DNA from: Candidatus Saccharimonadales bacterium
GTDB taxonomy: Bacteria > Patescibacteriota > Saccharimonadia > Saccharimonadales > UBA4665
NCBI GenBank assembly: GCA_025450135.1
Contig: JANWHZ010000035.1
Location: forward strand, 1 to 13,605
DNA: 13,605 nucleotides
Reading direction: 5' to 3'
Of this stretch, positions 1 through 8,089 are shown piece after piece. Made by a program: the position numbers and the translations under genes. How positions within the stretch are numbered: position 1 is the first letter of the stretch; every line of letters starts with the position of its first letter. Below the pieces are notes generated by a model. It saw only the letters and a list, made by a program, of their open reading frames with translations, had not been told where the DNA came from and made no database searches.

Positions 1-889
1 CGCTGTTTGCTGGTGTGCTTATACTGCCTATCGGGGTTCCGGGTAATCGTACAAATGCCGCCAGCTGTAGCAACGTTGTGGACTTATCGGCTGCGTTGAC
101 GTATAGGGTTATAGCATAATAACCAGGTTTCTTATAGGTGTGAGCGATTGTAAAAGTCTGCGCTGTCGGAACCTGTTGGGAAGTAACCGAGTCATCTCCC
201 CAGTCGATTCGAATAGTGTAGGGAGATTGACCACCGCTAACTTGAACGTCCCAAGTGAACGAACTACCACTAGTGAACGGTCGGAACTGGTAGCTACTTG
301 TTAAAAGTACAGGCGACGCGTTTATCTCAGGAGTGGGTTGATATGAAATGCCAGGCTTAGTCGGGTTTGTCGGTACGACAGGTGGTTGGTAGATGAGCGT
401 TATGGCTGGTGTTGCAGGACCTGTGTCATCGGTAATGTTATAATCCTGGGCTACCAGGCTGTTGGCACCGGCACTAAGGGAAGTCAAGATGGTAAAGGTG
501 TTGGCAGTACAACCTGCTGAGCCGCTGAATATACCATTGCCGGTCAGCTTAACATAAGAATTATTGGGACACGTGCCTGAAATGCTCATTGGGCTGGTCG
601 AGCTGTTGGCGCCATTAGTAGGGTCGGTAATACTAGCGCCGGAGGTCAACGGAGGTGCCGGTACTTTCCCGGTTATCGAATACGAGTCAGCAACGGATCG
701 AAAGGTTAAACTTAAAACAACCACCCCGGTCGCTAGTAGCATCATAAGATATGCGGGATGCAGCATAATGCGTACATGTAGTTGACGATGTTTACGGATC
801 TCTTGTCTGAGTGCAACACGCTTATTTTTGTCATGCACACGGGAAGTTTTAACCCGCTGACGTGAGTATTGTGCTCGACTTCGTTTCAT
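1..889 (-). CDS. Membrane-anchored Ig-like/PKD surface protein (C-terminus cut by window edge)
   Basis: The reading frame is open from ATG at 889 to the left edge, giving 296 residues with no stop. Residues 1-45 are strongly basic (many Arg/Lys) and should be cytoplasmic. Residues 46-63 form one hydrophobic membrane segment. Residues 85-167 look like a bacterial Ig-like domain with Cys107 and Cys127 as a possible disulfide pair. A linker rich in Pro and Thr follows (168-192). Residues 195-282 are a PKD-type beta-sandwich with the recognisable core W-G-D-D (230-233) and H-T-Y (250-252) followed by P-G-Y-Y. Such proteins are usually extracellular adhesion or scaffold modules, and no enzyme domain is visible. 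No Shine-Dalgarno precedes the ATG; an extended -10 (TGG TACGAT) lies about 28 bp upstream. It is the last gene of a co-directional series, 84 bp after the receiver gene. The binding partner is unknown and further domains may lie beyond the edge. Confidence 0.85.
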   Translation of the reverse strand, partial: MKRSRAQYSRQRVKTSRVHDKNKRVALRQEIRKHRQLHVRIMLHPAYLMMLLATGVVVLSLTFRSVADSYSITGKVPAPPLTSGASITDPTNGANSSTSPMSISGTCPNNSYVKLTGNGIFSGSAGCTANTFTILTSLSAGANSLVAQDYNITDDTGPATPAITLIYQPPVVPTNPTKPGISYQPTPEINASPVLLTSSYQFRPFTSGSSFTWDVQVSGGQSPYTIRIDWGDDSVTSQQVPTAQTFTIAHTYKKPGYYAITLYVNAADKSTTLLQLAAFVRLPGTPIGSISTPANS

Positions 890-916
890 ATTTTTTGTGT
901 TTATGTACGCATCACC

Positions 917-925
917 ATCGTACCA
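917..925 (-). promoter_or_regulatory. Candidate extended -10 promoter for the PKD protein
   Basis: The minus strand reads TGG followed by TACGAT, matching the extended -10 form TGn-TAnnAT. This would start RNA near 910, leaving a leader of about 20 bases. No convincing -35 box is present, which is common with extended -10 promoters. It suggests the gene can be transcribed apart from the receiver gene upstream. Confidence 0.35.
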
Positions 926-973
926 CAAAGCGACAAACAAGTAGACTTATGCCGTGAGCCTGCAGAGCACTAC

Positions 974-1372
974 TTACGCGGCTTTTGGGACGTCATTGCG
1001 GGTATAGCCAGCGAGGATTTCCTTGACCATATCGGTAACTTCCTTTGGCTCGTGTTCGCTCTTAATAAGATATTTCACCGCACCTTTCGATAGGGCTGTC
1101 TCTGCGTCCTGCTGCCCGGCTAGATTCGTAAGCATCACAATAGGAATGCTTTTTGTTTTCGGATCAGCCTTTAGACGTTCCAAGACTTGAAGCCCGTTCA
1201 TCTTGGGCATCATGACGTCGAGCATGATAAGCGTTGGATTTATTTGCTGTGCCCTAAGCAGCCCCTCTTCGCCATCGTGCGCCATCTGCACATCATATTT
1301 TTCAAACGTGAAGATCTTCTCATACATCCGGCTCATCAGCGGGTCATCTTCGACGATCAGAATTGTTGCCAT
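974..1372 (-). CDS. Single-domain response regulator (CheY-like receiver)
   Basis: This 132-residue protein is a complete receiver domain with nothing attached. All phosphorylation-site residues are present: the acidic pocket E8-D9-D10, the phospho-acceptor D52 (in L-D-V-M-M-P), T82 and K104. It should be phosphorylated by a histidine kinase and act by protein contact, because it has no DNA-binding or enzymatic output domain. The only kinase in the window is the divergent 7TM-PAS kinase at 5557-7848, a reasonable but unproven partner. The gene follows the Cache sensor by 106 bp and has its own good promoter (1401-1430). A weak AAGG lies about 9 bases before the ATG. The start is secure because M-A-T-I-L-I-V-E-D-D is the normal N-terminus of the family. 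Its target, whether pilus motor, surface machinery or another kinase, cannot be told from the sequence. Confidence 0.95.
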   Translation of the reverse strand: MATILIVEDDPLMSRMYEKIFTFEKYDVQMAHDGEEGLLRAQQINPTLIMLDVMMPKMNGLQVLERLKADPKTKSIPIVMLTNLAGQQDAETALSKGAVKYLIKSEHEPKEVTDMVKEILAGYTRNDVPKAA

Positions 1373-1400
1373 GTTCTTGTACCTTACCTTACTGAATTAA

Positions 1401-1430
1401 ATTATACAAACTATTCGACTTCATATACAA
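1401..1430 (-). promoter_or_regulatory. Sigma-70-type promoter of the response regulator
   Basis: The minus strand has TTGTAT (1430-1425), an 18-bp spacer and a perfect TATAAT (1406-1401). Transcription would begin near 1394, giving a leader of about 20 bases before ATG 1372. The receiver can therefore be made independently of the sensor gene upstream. Confidence 0.65.
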
Positions 1431-1478
1431 GGAAAGAAACCTACTTCACGTCAAATTCAACTCTCCTCGTTGAACCAG

Positions 1479-3134
1479 CTACTCCAATTGGTAATTAATG
1501 TACCGGGCAACGGCGTATGCGGGAATAATGGAAAGAACTAAGAGTATCGCGGCGATAACGAAGGTAATGGTGAATAAATACGTAGTGGTTTGTAAAATTA
1601 CTACCTCGGGCTGACCGATGAAAATCATGCCGATCACCATATTATCGACATCTTTCAACGGTGCGTAAGCAGCCAAGTACTGCCGGTTAAGAATGCTTAA
1701 TTCACCAGTGTAGGTCTGGCCGTGCTGGAGCACGGTTTCGTTCACTGCATCGTTTGTTTCTTTGATGCCTATCCACCGCGACGTTCCATCGGGCGCTGTA
1801 AAGGTGGTCGCTGATCTAATATTTTCACTATACACGGCGCTATCAAGGCCTGTTGAGTGCTTAATGCCATCGACAAAAGCGTTATTAATGATGGTTGATA
1901 CCGATACTGTGCCAACAATATTATCGGCGGCGTCTCTGATCGGCGACACTGAGCGGATAGATATAACAGGTGCGAGAACGGCACTTTGGCTCTCGACAGT
2001 AGAACTGGTGGACCCAATAATAGCACGGCGGAATAACGTGTCGCTTGATATGGAATCTCCCCAGCGTGCTGGATCCTCAGCACGCAATAGCACTTGGCCG
2101 TCAGCGTTGGTTATAACGAGGCTCGATTCCTGTTTGCTAGCTAAAAAAGAACTAGTCAAATTAACCAGCGATTGATGGTCCTTCGCAATGATGGCTTGAT
2201 CGAGAGCTGGGTTAGCCGCCACTGCCTCAGCATTAGCTTCTGTAGATGCTTTTTTGCTGTCAAGGGCGTAATTCAACACACTTGTAGCGCTTGCAAGATT
2301 GCCAAGGGCATTGTTCTGTATGTTTTGCAGCAGCAAGAATGAGAAGCTAACGGTCGTCACTAGGAAGATGCTCAAGACAACACCGATAAATGTCATGAAT
2401 AGTTGTGAGATGAAGCGTTCTGTCAAATAACGCCACACCCAGCGACCCAACACGAGAGCAGCGGCAAGCAACAATATATTGCCAGTGATCCATATTGGTC
2501 CAAATGCTTTAACCATGTCGTAAATTGCGGGATTGTTAGTCGCTCGGAAAAGCTCTGCGACAGATAAACTCTCGAAGCCAAAGATGAGCATAAATGCGTA
2601 GGCTACTGGCTTTAAGTGATGCTCTAGCCCCATCGTTGCCCGACGCCAATAGACCAGTGCAATTGCTAGCGCTTGAACTGGCAGCAGAAGGAAGGCACCA
2701 AGTTGGCTGGCGCCGCCGAGGTTTAGTGCCAAAGCCGGAGATGCTTTTAATCGGGTTTTCGATGATTTCGACGATCTAGACTTACCATACTCCTCAGCTA
2801 GTCCCTTATTTATAGGTACTGGCTGAAGGGGGTCGATAACTTGGCCAATAATGACCAGCAAGTAGCCAGCAACACGAATGACTAGTGCAATAAAGGCAGC
2901 TGCGTTTCCGAATATTGGTTGGGTTAAGCCAGTTTGCTCGACGATAGTGGCATTTAAGAGAAAAGATATCGAGACTAGCAAAAAACCTGCCCACTTGATG
3001 GCATCTTTCTTGTGTTTGTGTGCATCAGCATTCCAGGCGTCGAAGTAGAGCCAGAACACGGCAAAGAATACGATTGAGGCAAAGAGACTTATCGCAAAGT
3101 GTAGGTTTTGCTCTATAAACTGAATCGTCAGCAT
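1479..3134 (-). CDS. Multi-pass membrane sensor with Cache-like extracytoplasmic domain and no output domain
   Basis: This 551-residue protein has about seven hydrophobic segments in residues 12-268 (roughly 12-32, 47-66, 80-100, 140-163, 175-197, 210-232 and 240-268). A soluble extracytoplasmic domain follows (about 269-515), then a last membrane segment (about 518-545). The soluble part resembles the double-Cache sensor domain of chemoreceptors and kinases: a long helix after the membrane, Asp/Ala-rich strands, a repeated P-I-R-D/V-G-T-V pattern and the closing Y-A-P-L-K-D...V-I-G-M-I-F-I-G-Q motif. In relatives this layout continues into a HAMP domain and then a kinase or methyl-accepting domain. 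Here the chain stops six residues after A-R-Y, where HAMP would begin. It may signal through a membrane partner. The Cache call is by eye; the ligand is unknown. No clear Shine-Dalgarno is seen; a possible -10 TATACT lies at 3166-3161. Confidence 0.8.
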   Translation of the reverse strand: MLTIQFIEQNLHFAISLFASIVFFAVFWLYFDAWNADAHKHKKDAIKWAGFLLVSISFLLNATIVEQTGLTQPIFGNAAAFIALVIRVAGYLLVIIGQVIDPLQPVPINKGLAEEYGKSRSSKSSKTRLKASPALALNLGGASQLGAFLLLPVQALAIALVYWRRATMGLEHHLKPVAYAFMLIFGFESLSVAELFRATNNPAIYDMVKAFGPIWITGNILLLAAALVLGRWVWRYLTERFISQLFMTFIGVVLSIFLVTTVSFSFLLLQNIQNNALGNLASATSVLNYALDSKKASTEANAEAVAANPALDQAIIAKDHQSLVNLTSSFLASKQESSLVITNADGQVLLRAEDPARWGDSISSDTLFRRAIIGSTSSTVESQSAVLAPVISIRSVSPIRDAADNIVGTVSVSTIINNAFVDGIKHSTGLDSAVYSENIRSATTFTAPDGTSRWIGIKETNDAVNETVLQHGQTYTGELSILNRQYLAAYAPLKDVDNMVIGMIFIGQPEVVILQTTTYLFTITFVIAAILLVLSIIPAYAVARYINYQLE

Positions 3135-3195
3135 GAAGTTTTAGGACTTTCCCAGGATTAAGTATACGGTAAGCATAAGCATTTCTTCTATTAGG

Positions 3196-5451
3196 TTAGG
3201 GTAGATTAACGATGGTATTAAGCAGCTGCTGATATGACGCTGGTCCGTACGTAACTGATTGGATGATGCCTTTACGATCGATGAAGTAGTTGACCGGAAC
3301 GGTACTAATTGGTAGCACAGGCAACGTCTTACTATTCGGATCAGCTAACCAGACAAGCTGAGAACCAGTAATCGCATTATCAGCCTTCAGCTTACCAGAA
3401 TCTTCCTGCAGACCAATGACCTTAACATTTATATCGCTATTATGAGTTAGCTGCTCTAACGCGGCTGTCTCCTCAGCTGCAGCTGGGGCCCAATCACTTG
3501 CTACGCTAATTACCGTTGGCTTGCCAAGCCAGCTGATACTATTCTGCGTGGCACCAGTAGTATCCATCAGTAGTAAGTTCTTGAGCGATGTACCGATAAG
3601 AGAACCCTGCATAAAGGCTGCGGGCAACTGACGGTGCACAGATCGCAAATTTACCGGTTGGACTGCAAAGTTGAACGGTAATGGTACGTGCAGCGAACCG
3701 AAACCAGGAGCAGAGGTTAAATAAAATGCAGCTGCCAGTGGAGTTGGCTGGCGTAACGTAAAGCTGGCGCTGTTGACACTGGTATACCCATTTGCATCTA
3801 CGTGAGCATAATACGTTCCTGGCGGAAGCATGAGTGAAAAGTGGCCGCTACTGTTAGTTCGTAATGGATTTGTTTGGCTGTAGGGTGCCCCATCCCATTC
3901 CACCCAGCTATTACTGTCAGAATCTAGACAATAAATACTAATTGTAGCATTCGCAACTGTGCCTCTGGTCGATAATACTGCGGCCGGGGGGATAACAGAA
4001 ATATTGCCGATCGTCCGGCGAGTTGTGTTATTCGCACCATCGACGGCTTCAGCGACAAGCTGGTAGTCACCAGCGGTGCTGAAACTAAGTGCCCCGGTCC
4101 AAAGGCCGTTATCTTCCGTTTGGTGAAGGGTAAAGCTACCGCTCACAGTAGGCTTCGGCATGTTGGTGTCGTATGCATGGATGTCGACAGAAGTAGCACC
4201 GCCAGTAGCACTGAGGTAGATTGACGAACTTACATTCGGCAGCGTGGTTATTACGCCGTTATTGTCGGGGAGTAACACTTGGGGGCCAAGCGCAATAACT
4301 GATCCACCCACCGCTGGCGGCATGGTGTCTAGAATTACCGTTATTTCGTTCGAAGTTGCAATATTATCGGCACCGTCGATAGCACGCGCGACAAACACGA
4401 ATGTCCCGTCTAATAAATTAACCGGCTTGAAGCTAAAATTCACACTTTTACTACCGAGACCATTGGCTGTATCTACCGGTAGCCAATCTTTACCGCCATC
4501 GGTTGAATATTCCACCTTGGCCACGCTAATGTTATCTGTGGCTATGCCGCCAACTGTCGGGCCAAAAGTCACAATATGTGGTAGTGAAGTAGTGAGGCTT
4601 ATGGCGGGGGGAGTTCTATCTGCTGGCGTGGTGACGGGCGGCAGAATAGTGCCCGTGGTGCTACCTGGCTGTTCGGTGGTGTTTGTTGGGACACTAGCTG
4701 TAAAAAAGGTGCTATCGATAGAAGTAGCAGTGTTACCTGCCTGGTCAGTTGCGGCAATGTAGTAGTGGTAGATCGTGGCTGGAGTTAGCCCGCTGAGTGT
4801 TATTTGATGGTCAGAAGCTAGCTGGCTATCGTTCTGGTTGCTCCCATAAGCTGGAGTCTTGCCATAATCGACTCTACCTGTTGTTTGTGAGTCAGTACTC
4901 CAGCTGACAGTCGCACTGGTAGCTTGGGCGTTAGCTGAGATGTTAGTAATACGTGGTGGCGTAGTGCTGGTTACGGTTAAGGTCGAACTGCCAGAGCATG
5001 TGAACGGATTGCTACCGTTTGGATCAGTTGAAGCTTCGATAACCCAACTTGCTGGGGGTGAAAAGAAGCTAACTGTAGCTTCGGCGTCGACTTCAATGCC
5101 AGTTCCGGCGCTGACCGGGTTGCCCGAGTAGCCAACATCATATGAGTTGATTGTTGTATTCGGCAACCAATCGGAATTAGCGCTAGTAATGACGACATTG
5201 TGTGATGGTACCGCAACATCAACCCAAGCAATATTGTCTGTATTATCTACGATATTAAACGCAAATCCATCGTCACTTCCGTCAGGAACACTGGCGGGGC
5301 TAACGCTGGTAATCTGGCAATTTGATGCTGCACGCACAATATCATTCGTTCCCGGTATGGCGAAACAAAAAAGTGCCACCACCAATACAAGCAAAACAGC
5401 CAGACGCCGCACCGTCGTAATCCGAGCCGCTTGTTTAGCAACCATTAGCAT
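3196..5451 (-). CDS. Secreted multidomain surface protein (FN3, Ig-like, carboxypeptidase-regulatory-like, cysteine-less thioredoxin-like)
   Basis: This 751-residue protein starts with a basic stretch and a hydrophobic segment (15-33), a signal peptide or anchor with a possible cleavage site near residue 42. A beta-rich domain follows (about 45-155), then an FN3-type domain (about 165-250, with the L-T-P-A-T-I-Y-H-Y-Y core). After a Thr/Pro/Gly linker come two Ig-like domains (about 290-380 and 385-490, each with an A-x-D-G-A-(D/N)-N motif). A carboxypeptidase-regulatory-like domain lies at about 493-580 (L-P-P-G-T-Y-Y). Residues 610-748 resemble a TlpA/redoxin fold: G-K-P-T-V-I-S-V, then W654-A-P-A-A-A-E where a WCxxC motif is expected, a cis-Pro candidate at P719, and Y-F-I-D-R-K-G-I-I. 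Both redox cysteines are absent, so it is probably a binding module. ATG 5451 is used; ATG 5445 is an alternative, and neither has a Shine-Dalgarno. It heads the minus-strand series, 61 bp before the Cache sensor. Confidence 0.85.
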   Translation of the reverse strand: MLMVAKQAARITTVRRLAVLLVLVVALFCFAIPGTNDIVRAASNCQITSVSPASVPDGSDDGFAFNIVDNTDNIAWVDVAVPSHNVVITSANSDWLPNTTINSYDVGYSGNPVSAGTGIEVDAEATVSFFSPPASWVIEASTDPNGSNPFTCSGSSTLTVTSTTPPRITNISANAQATSATVSWSTDSQTTGRVDYGKTPAYGSNQNDSQLASDHQITLSGLTPATIYHYYIAATDQAGNTATSIDSTFFTASVPTNTTEQPGSTTGTILPPVTTPADRTPPAISLTTSLPHIVTFGPTVGGIATDNISVAKVEYSTDGGKDWLPVDTANGLGSKSVNFSFKPVNLLDGTFVFVARAIDGADNIATSNEITVILDTMPPAVGGSVIALGPQVLLPDNNGVITTLPNVSSSIYLSATGGATSVDIHAYDTNMPKPTVSGSFTLHQTEDNGLWTGALSFSTAGDYQLVAEAVDGANNTTRRTIGNISVIPPAAVLSTRGTVANATISIYCLDSDSNSWVEWDGAPYSQTNPLRTNSSGHFSLMLPPGTYYAHVDANGYTSVNSASFTLRQPTPLAAAFYLTSAPGFGSLHVPLPFNFAVQPVNLRSVHRQLPAAFMQGSLIGTSLKNLLLMDTTGATQNSISWLGKPTVISVASDWAPAAAEETAALEQLTHNSDINVKVIGLQEDSGKLKADNAITGSQLVWLADPNSKTLPVLPISTVPVNYFIDRKGIIQSVTYGPASYQQLLNTIVNLP

Positions 5452-5484
5452 TAATTAAACGCCAGTCGCGTGGCTACCACAAGA

Positions 5485-5507
5485 TATAAATAATCGTGAT
5501 ATTTATA
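5485..5507. promoter_or_regulatory. Perfect inverted repeat in the divergent promoter region
   Basis: Arms TATAAATA (5485-5492) and TATTTATA (5500-5507) are exact reverse complements separated by 7 bases. The repeat sits in the 105-bp gap between the divergent surface-protein gene and the histidine kinase gene. Each arm contains a TATAAA-type -10-like sequence readable outward on either strand, so the element may be two back-to-back -10 boxes, an operator, or both. Neither direction has a convincing -35. Confidence 0.45.
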
Positions 5508-5556
5508 CGCGTAGGCTGTATAGTGGCAGTTAGTAACCATAAGGACTTCGCAGAAA

Positions 5557-7848
5557 ATGCGCCATAGCGCTTTTGCGCCGATAACCCGAACTGTGGTAGC
5601 TCTCATTGCTACAGGTATTGTAGCTGCTCTGTTCATCTGGGCGTTTGCGACGCCAACCATGCATATGGATCCCATCACATTTCATGTTGATGCGATTCGA
5701 ATCAACGGTTATGCGATTATCACAGCCATGGTAATTCTTGTTGACCTGGCGCTATTGCTATATTTCGCGTCCAAGCCTGCCCGCTCTGATGAAAGAGTGT
5801 GGCTTATGCTCTATATGGTTATAGCAATAGTCTATTCGGCAAGCGTTGTACTTATGATGATCAGCGCAGACAAGGCAGCAGCTCTTATCTGGTCCGATTT
5901 TGGAACGATAGACGTATTTGTCGGTCCGGCTATTTATCTCTTTGCTCTTAATTATACGAACCAGTCAGAGCGGCGGTTCCCCGGGTTGACGGTTTTGCTA
6001 CTGGGAGCCAGCTTTATGCTTATCACTTTCGAAACAAGCACACCCATCGTCTTCGGTACAGGTACGAGTGCCGCACTGGCAACGCCCTGGGGCTGGGACT
6101 ATAGAGCCGCTGTTGGTCCAGCAATCGATTTAATCGCCGTCTGGTATTACGTGCTATTGATTTCAGCAGAGTGCCGACTACTTAGTTTTAGAAGGCACTC
6201 GCAAAACCCGATACTAAGAAGACAAAGTCTGCTGTTCATGGTTGCCATTTCAATTCCCATCGGGCTGGGTGCGCTGTTTGACCTTATATTGCCGATGTTC
6301 AATATCAACAGCATTCCACCACTGGCGCCTTTGCTGACTATCCTGACTGCCGGTCTCCTGGTTTACGGAGCCTTGAGATACCAGGTACTTTCCATCAACC
6401 CAGCGGTTTTTTCGAATACGATTCTGAGCATGATGAAGGAAGCGGTCGTAGTGGTCGATACGAAGTGTAGAATATTGTTTGTCAACGAGAATGGTGAAGC
6501 TGCACTGGGTCTAAAGACCCGAAGAACCGGTACGACAGCTCTCTTACCACACCTATTATCCCAATCGGCGGATGCGCTTAGAGTGGCTATTCAAAAGCCT
6601 GACGCCGAAACGCTAAACATTGAGCAGGTTGACATAGCGCAGCCGATGGGTGTTCTGGCTCCGGTGCATGTTACCGGGTCAAAGCTAAGGGTGCCGGGCA
6701 TAGAAGCGTGGGTTCTGGTGCTTGAGGATATTAAAGTGGCGCTTGATATTCGTCATCAGATTGAACGTGAGGTAAAAGTGAGAACATCACAACTTCATAA
6801 AGCACAAAGCTATCTCGAATCATCTATAGCCTCGCTGCAGCAGGGGTTCGTGCTCGTTGACGCCACATTGAGAGTCGAGTCAGTGAACCATGTTGCGACG
6901 CATATTTTTAAGTTGCCAGCAGAAAGTGCACCTCATAGTTTCGGCGACGTTGTTCGGCAAGTATCCTGGGGCGATCCTTTAGTAGATACGTTGGGTAGAG
7001 TTATTAAGACAGGCAAGCCGCGCCAGCTAGATATCAGCAGCCCTGATGGCTCCTTCTACCAGTTGTACGTTACGCCTGTTTTGGCCAAAGAACATATCAT
7101 TGGCGCTACCGTTATCGTTGAGGATGTAACGGAGCAAAAAATACTAGATAGAAGTAAGGACGAGTTCTTTTCAATTGCTTCTCACGAACTACGAACTCCC
7201 CTTACTGCCATACGCGGCAATATGAGTATGGCAAAAGATTACTTTGCGGCTGTTCTAAAAGATCCTGCGCTCAAAGAGTTAGTTGACGATACGCATACTG
7301 CTAGTGTTCGGCTCATTGAGATCGTGAACGATTTCCTTGATTCGTCCAAACTTGAGCAAGGCAAGATGGTGTTCAATCTCGCTCCCGTCACACTCAAGCC
7401 TTTGTTTGTATCGATAAAATCAGACCTACAAAGCTTGGCCGAACAGCAGAGTGATCAGATCGTATTTAGCGATCTAGATAACCTTCCGCAGGTTATCGCC
7501 GACGAGACGCGCTTGCGCCAGATTTTCTATAACATGCTCTCTAACGCCATCAAGTACTCGGAACGTGCCACCATCACCGTGACCGGTCAAAGAGAAGGAA
7601 GCAAGTTGCGCATTCGGGTCGCCGATACTGGAAAAGGTATTTCACCGGAGAGCCAGAAGCTCTTGTTCCATAAGTTCCAGCAGGCAGGCGACAGCCTCCT
7701 TACCCGGGACAATACAAAAGGCACTGGTCTCGGGCTGTATATAGCGAAGCTATTGGCTGACAATATGCATGGGAGCATTGAGCTTGAACACAGCGAAGTG
7801 GGCAAGGGCAGTGTTTTCGCTGTCGTCATGCCCGTTGCGGATAAGTAA
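5557..7848 (+). CDS. Sensor histidine kinase, N-terminal 7TM region with two PAS domains
   Basis: This 763-residue protein has one N-terminal membrane segment (about 12-32) followed by a seven-helix membrane region (about 48-275) resembling the HisKA_7TM sensor module. Two PAS-like domains follow (about 285-390 and 420-520), joined by a likely coiled coil (about 395-420), with the catalytic core at the C-terminus. The H-box is S-H-E-L-R-T-P with phospho-acceptor His543. The N-box is N-M-L-S-N-A-I-K-Y-S with N663. The G1 box is D-T-G-K-G at 690-694, the F-box is near 704-708, and the G2 box is G-T-G-L-G-L at 722-727. All catalytic motifs are intact, so it should autophosphorylate and pass phosphate to a separate receiver; none is fused. 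AAGGA (5541-5545) lies 11 bases before the ATG. It is divergent from the surface-protein/sensor/receiver block, whose receiver (974-1372) is the nearest partner candidate. The signal sensed is unknown. Confidence 0.95.
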   Translation: MRHSAFAPITRTVVALIATGIVAALFIWAFATPTMHMDPITFHVDAIRINGYAIITAMVILVDLALLLYFASKPARSDERVWLMLYMVIAIVYSASVVLMMISADKAAALIWSDFGTIDVFVGPAIYLFALNYTNQSERRFPGLTVLLLGASFMLITFETSTPIVFGTGTSAALATPWGWDYRAAVGPAIDLIAVWYYVLLISAECRLLSFRRHSQNPILRRQSLLFMVAISIPIGLGALFDLILPMFNINSIPPLAPLLTILTAGLLVYGALRYQVLSINPAVFSNTILSMMKEAVVVVDTKCRILFVNENGEAALGLKTRRTGTTALLPHLLSQSADALRVAIQKPDAETLNIEQVDIAQPMGVLAPVHVTGSKLRVPGIEAWVLVLEDIKVALDIRHQIEREVKVRTSQLHKAQSYLESSIASLQQGFVLVDATLRVESVNHVATHIFKLPAESAPHSFGDVVRQVSWGDPLVDTLGRVIKTGKPRQLDISSPDGSFYQLYVTPVLAKEHIIGATVIVEDVTEQKILDRSKDEFFSIASHELRTPLTAIRGNMSMAKDYFAAVLKDPALKELVDDTHTASVRLIEIVNDFLDSSKLEQGKMVFNLAPVTLKPLFVSIKSDLQSLAEQQSDQIVFSDLDNLPQVIADETRLRQIFYNMLSNAIKYSERATITVTGQREGSKLRIRVADTGKGISPESQKLLFHKFQQAGDSLLTRDNTKGTGLGLYIAKLLADNMHGSIELEHSEVGKGSVFAVVMPVADK

Positions 7849-8053
7849 CGTTAATCTATACAAACAGTTACGCCACCCTAAACAGAGGCTGGGAGTTTCG
7901 GGCTGTTGTCAAACGGCAGCGACGTCAAGCTACCATCGTGCCGCTGCTTTAGCCTAGCAGCCAAAGCTGCATATACCAGCACCACAGTTTACCGGCGGTG
8001 TGTTTTTCCACCTACATGTTCAAATCGCTTATGCTCCGGGCCTCATCATAGTA
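7849..8053. other. Intergenic stretch with hairpins, no gene seen
   Basis: No credible coding frame was found between the kinase stop and the metK promoter. The sequence has a stem GCAGCG (7916-7921) with CGCTGC (7942-7947), and a tight hairpin GCAGC (7957-7961) CAAA GCTGC (7966-7970). Because the arms are near copies, they could also pair in the alternative combination. Neither stem is followed by a long T run. The stretch may be the structured 3' end of the kinase mRNA or a small RNA; I cannot tell which. Confidence 0.4.
7979..8007 (+). terminator. Weak candidate intrinsic terminator after the histidine kinase
   Basis: GCACC (7979-7983) can pair with GGTGT (7997-8001, with a G-U pair), and the inner loop can form a short ACC/GGT stem. 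TTTTT follows at 8003-8007. The stem is short, so efficiency is doubtful, but it lies in the right place between the kinase and the metK promoter. Confidence 0.3.
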
Positions 8054-8083
8054 TTGCCGTTGTGGTACACTTGAAGTTACATT
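8054..8083 (+). promoter_or_regulatory. Candidate promoter of the riboswitch-metK transcript
   Basis: TTGCCG (8054-8059) and TACATT (8078-8083) are separated by 18 bp; each matches consensus at four of six positions. The predicted start of RNA is close to 8090, exactly where the 5' strand of aptamer helix P1 begins. That agreement supports the call despite the imperfect boxes. Confidence 0.5.
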
Positions 8084-8089
8084 AACAAA

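Noticed and set aside
890..973. Possible terminator after the response regulator (AAGTAG pairing with CTACTT)
   Set aside because: The stem is short, the loop is about 24 bases, and no T run follows; not strong enough to list.
1373..1478. Hidden HAMP or output domain after the Cache sensor through a frameshift
   Set aside because: Both other minus-strand frames hit stops within a few codons and give no HAMP-like or kinase-like sequence, and the receiver begins 106 bp later with its own promoter.
4244..4762. 172-codon plus-strand open frame
   Set aside because: It lies antisense inside the 751-residue surface-protein gene; its composition is that of a shadow frame and it has no family resemblance.
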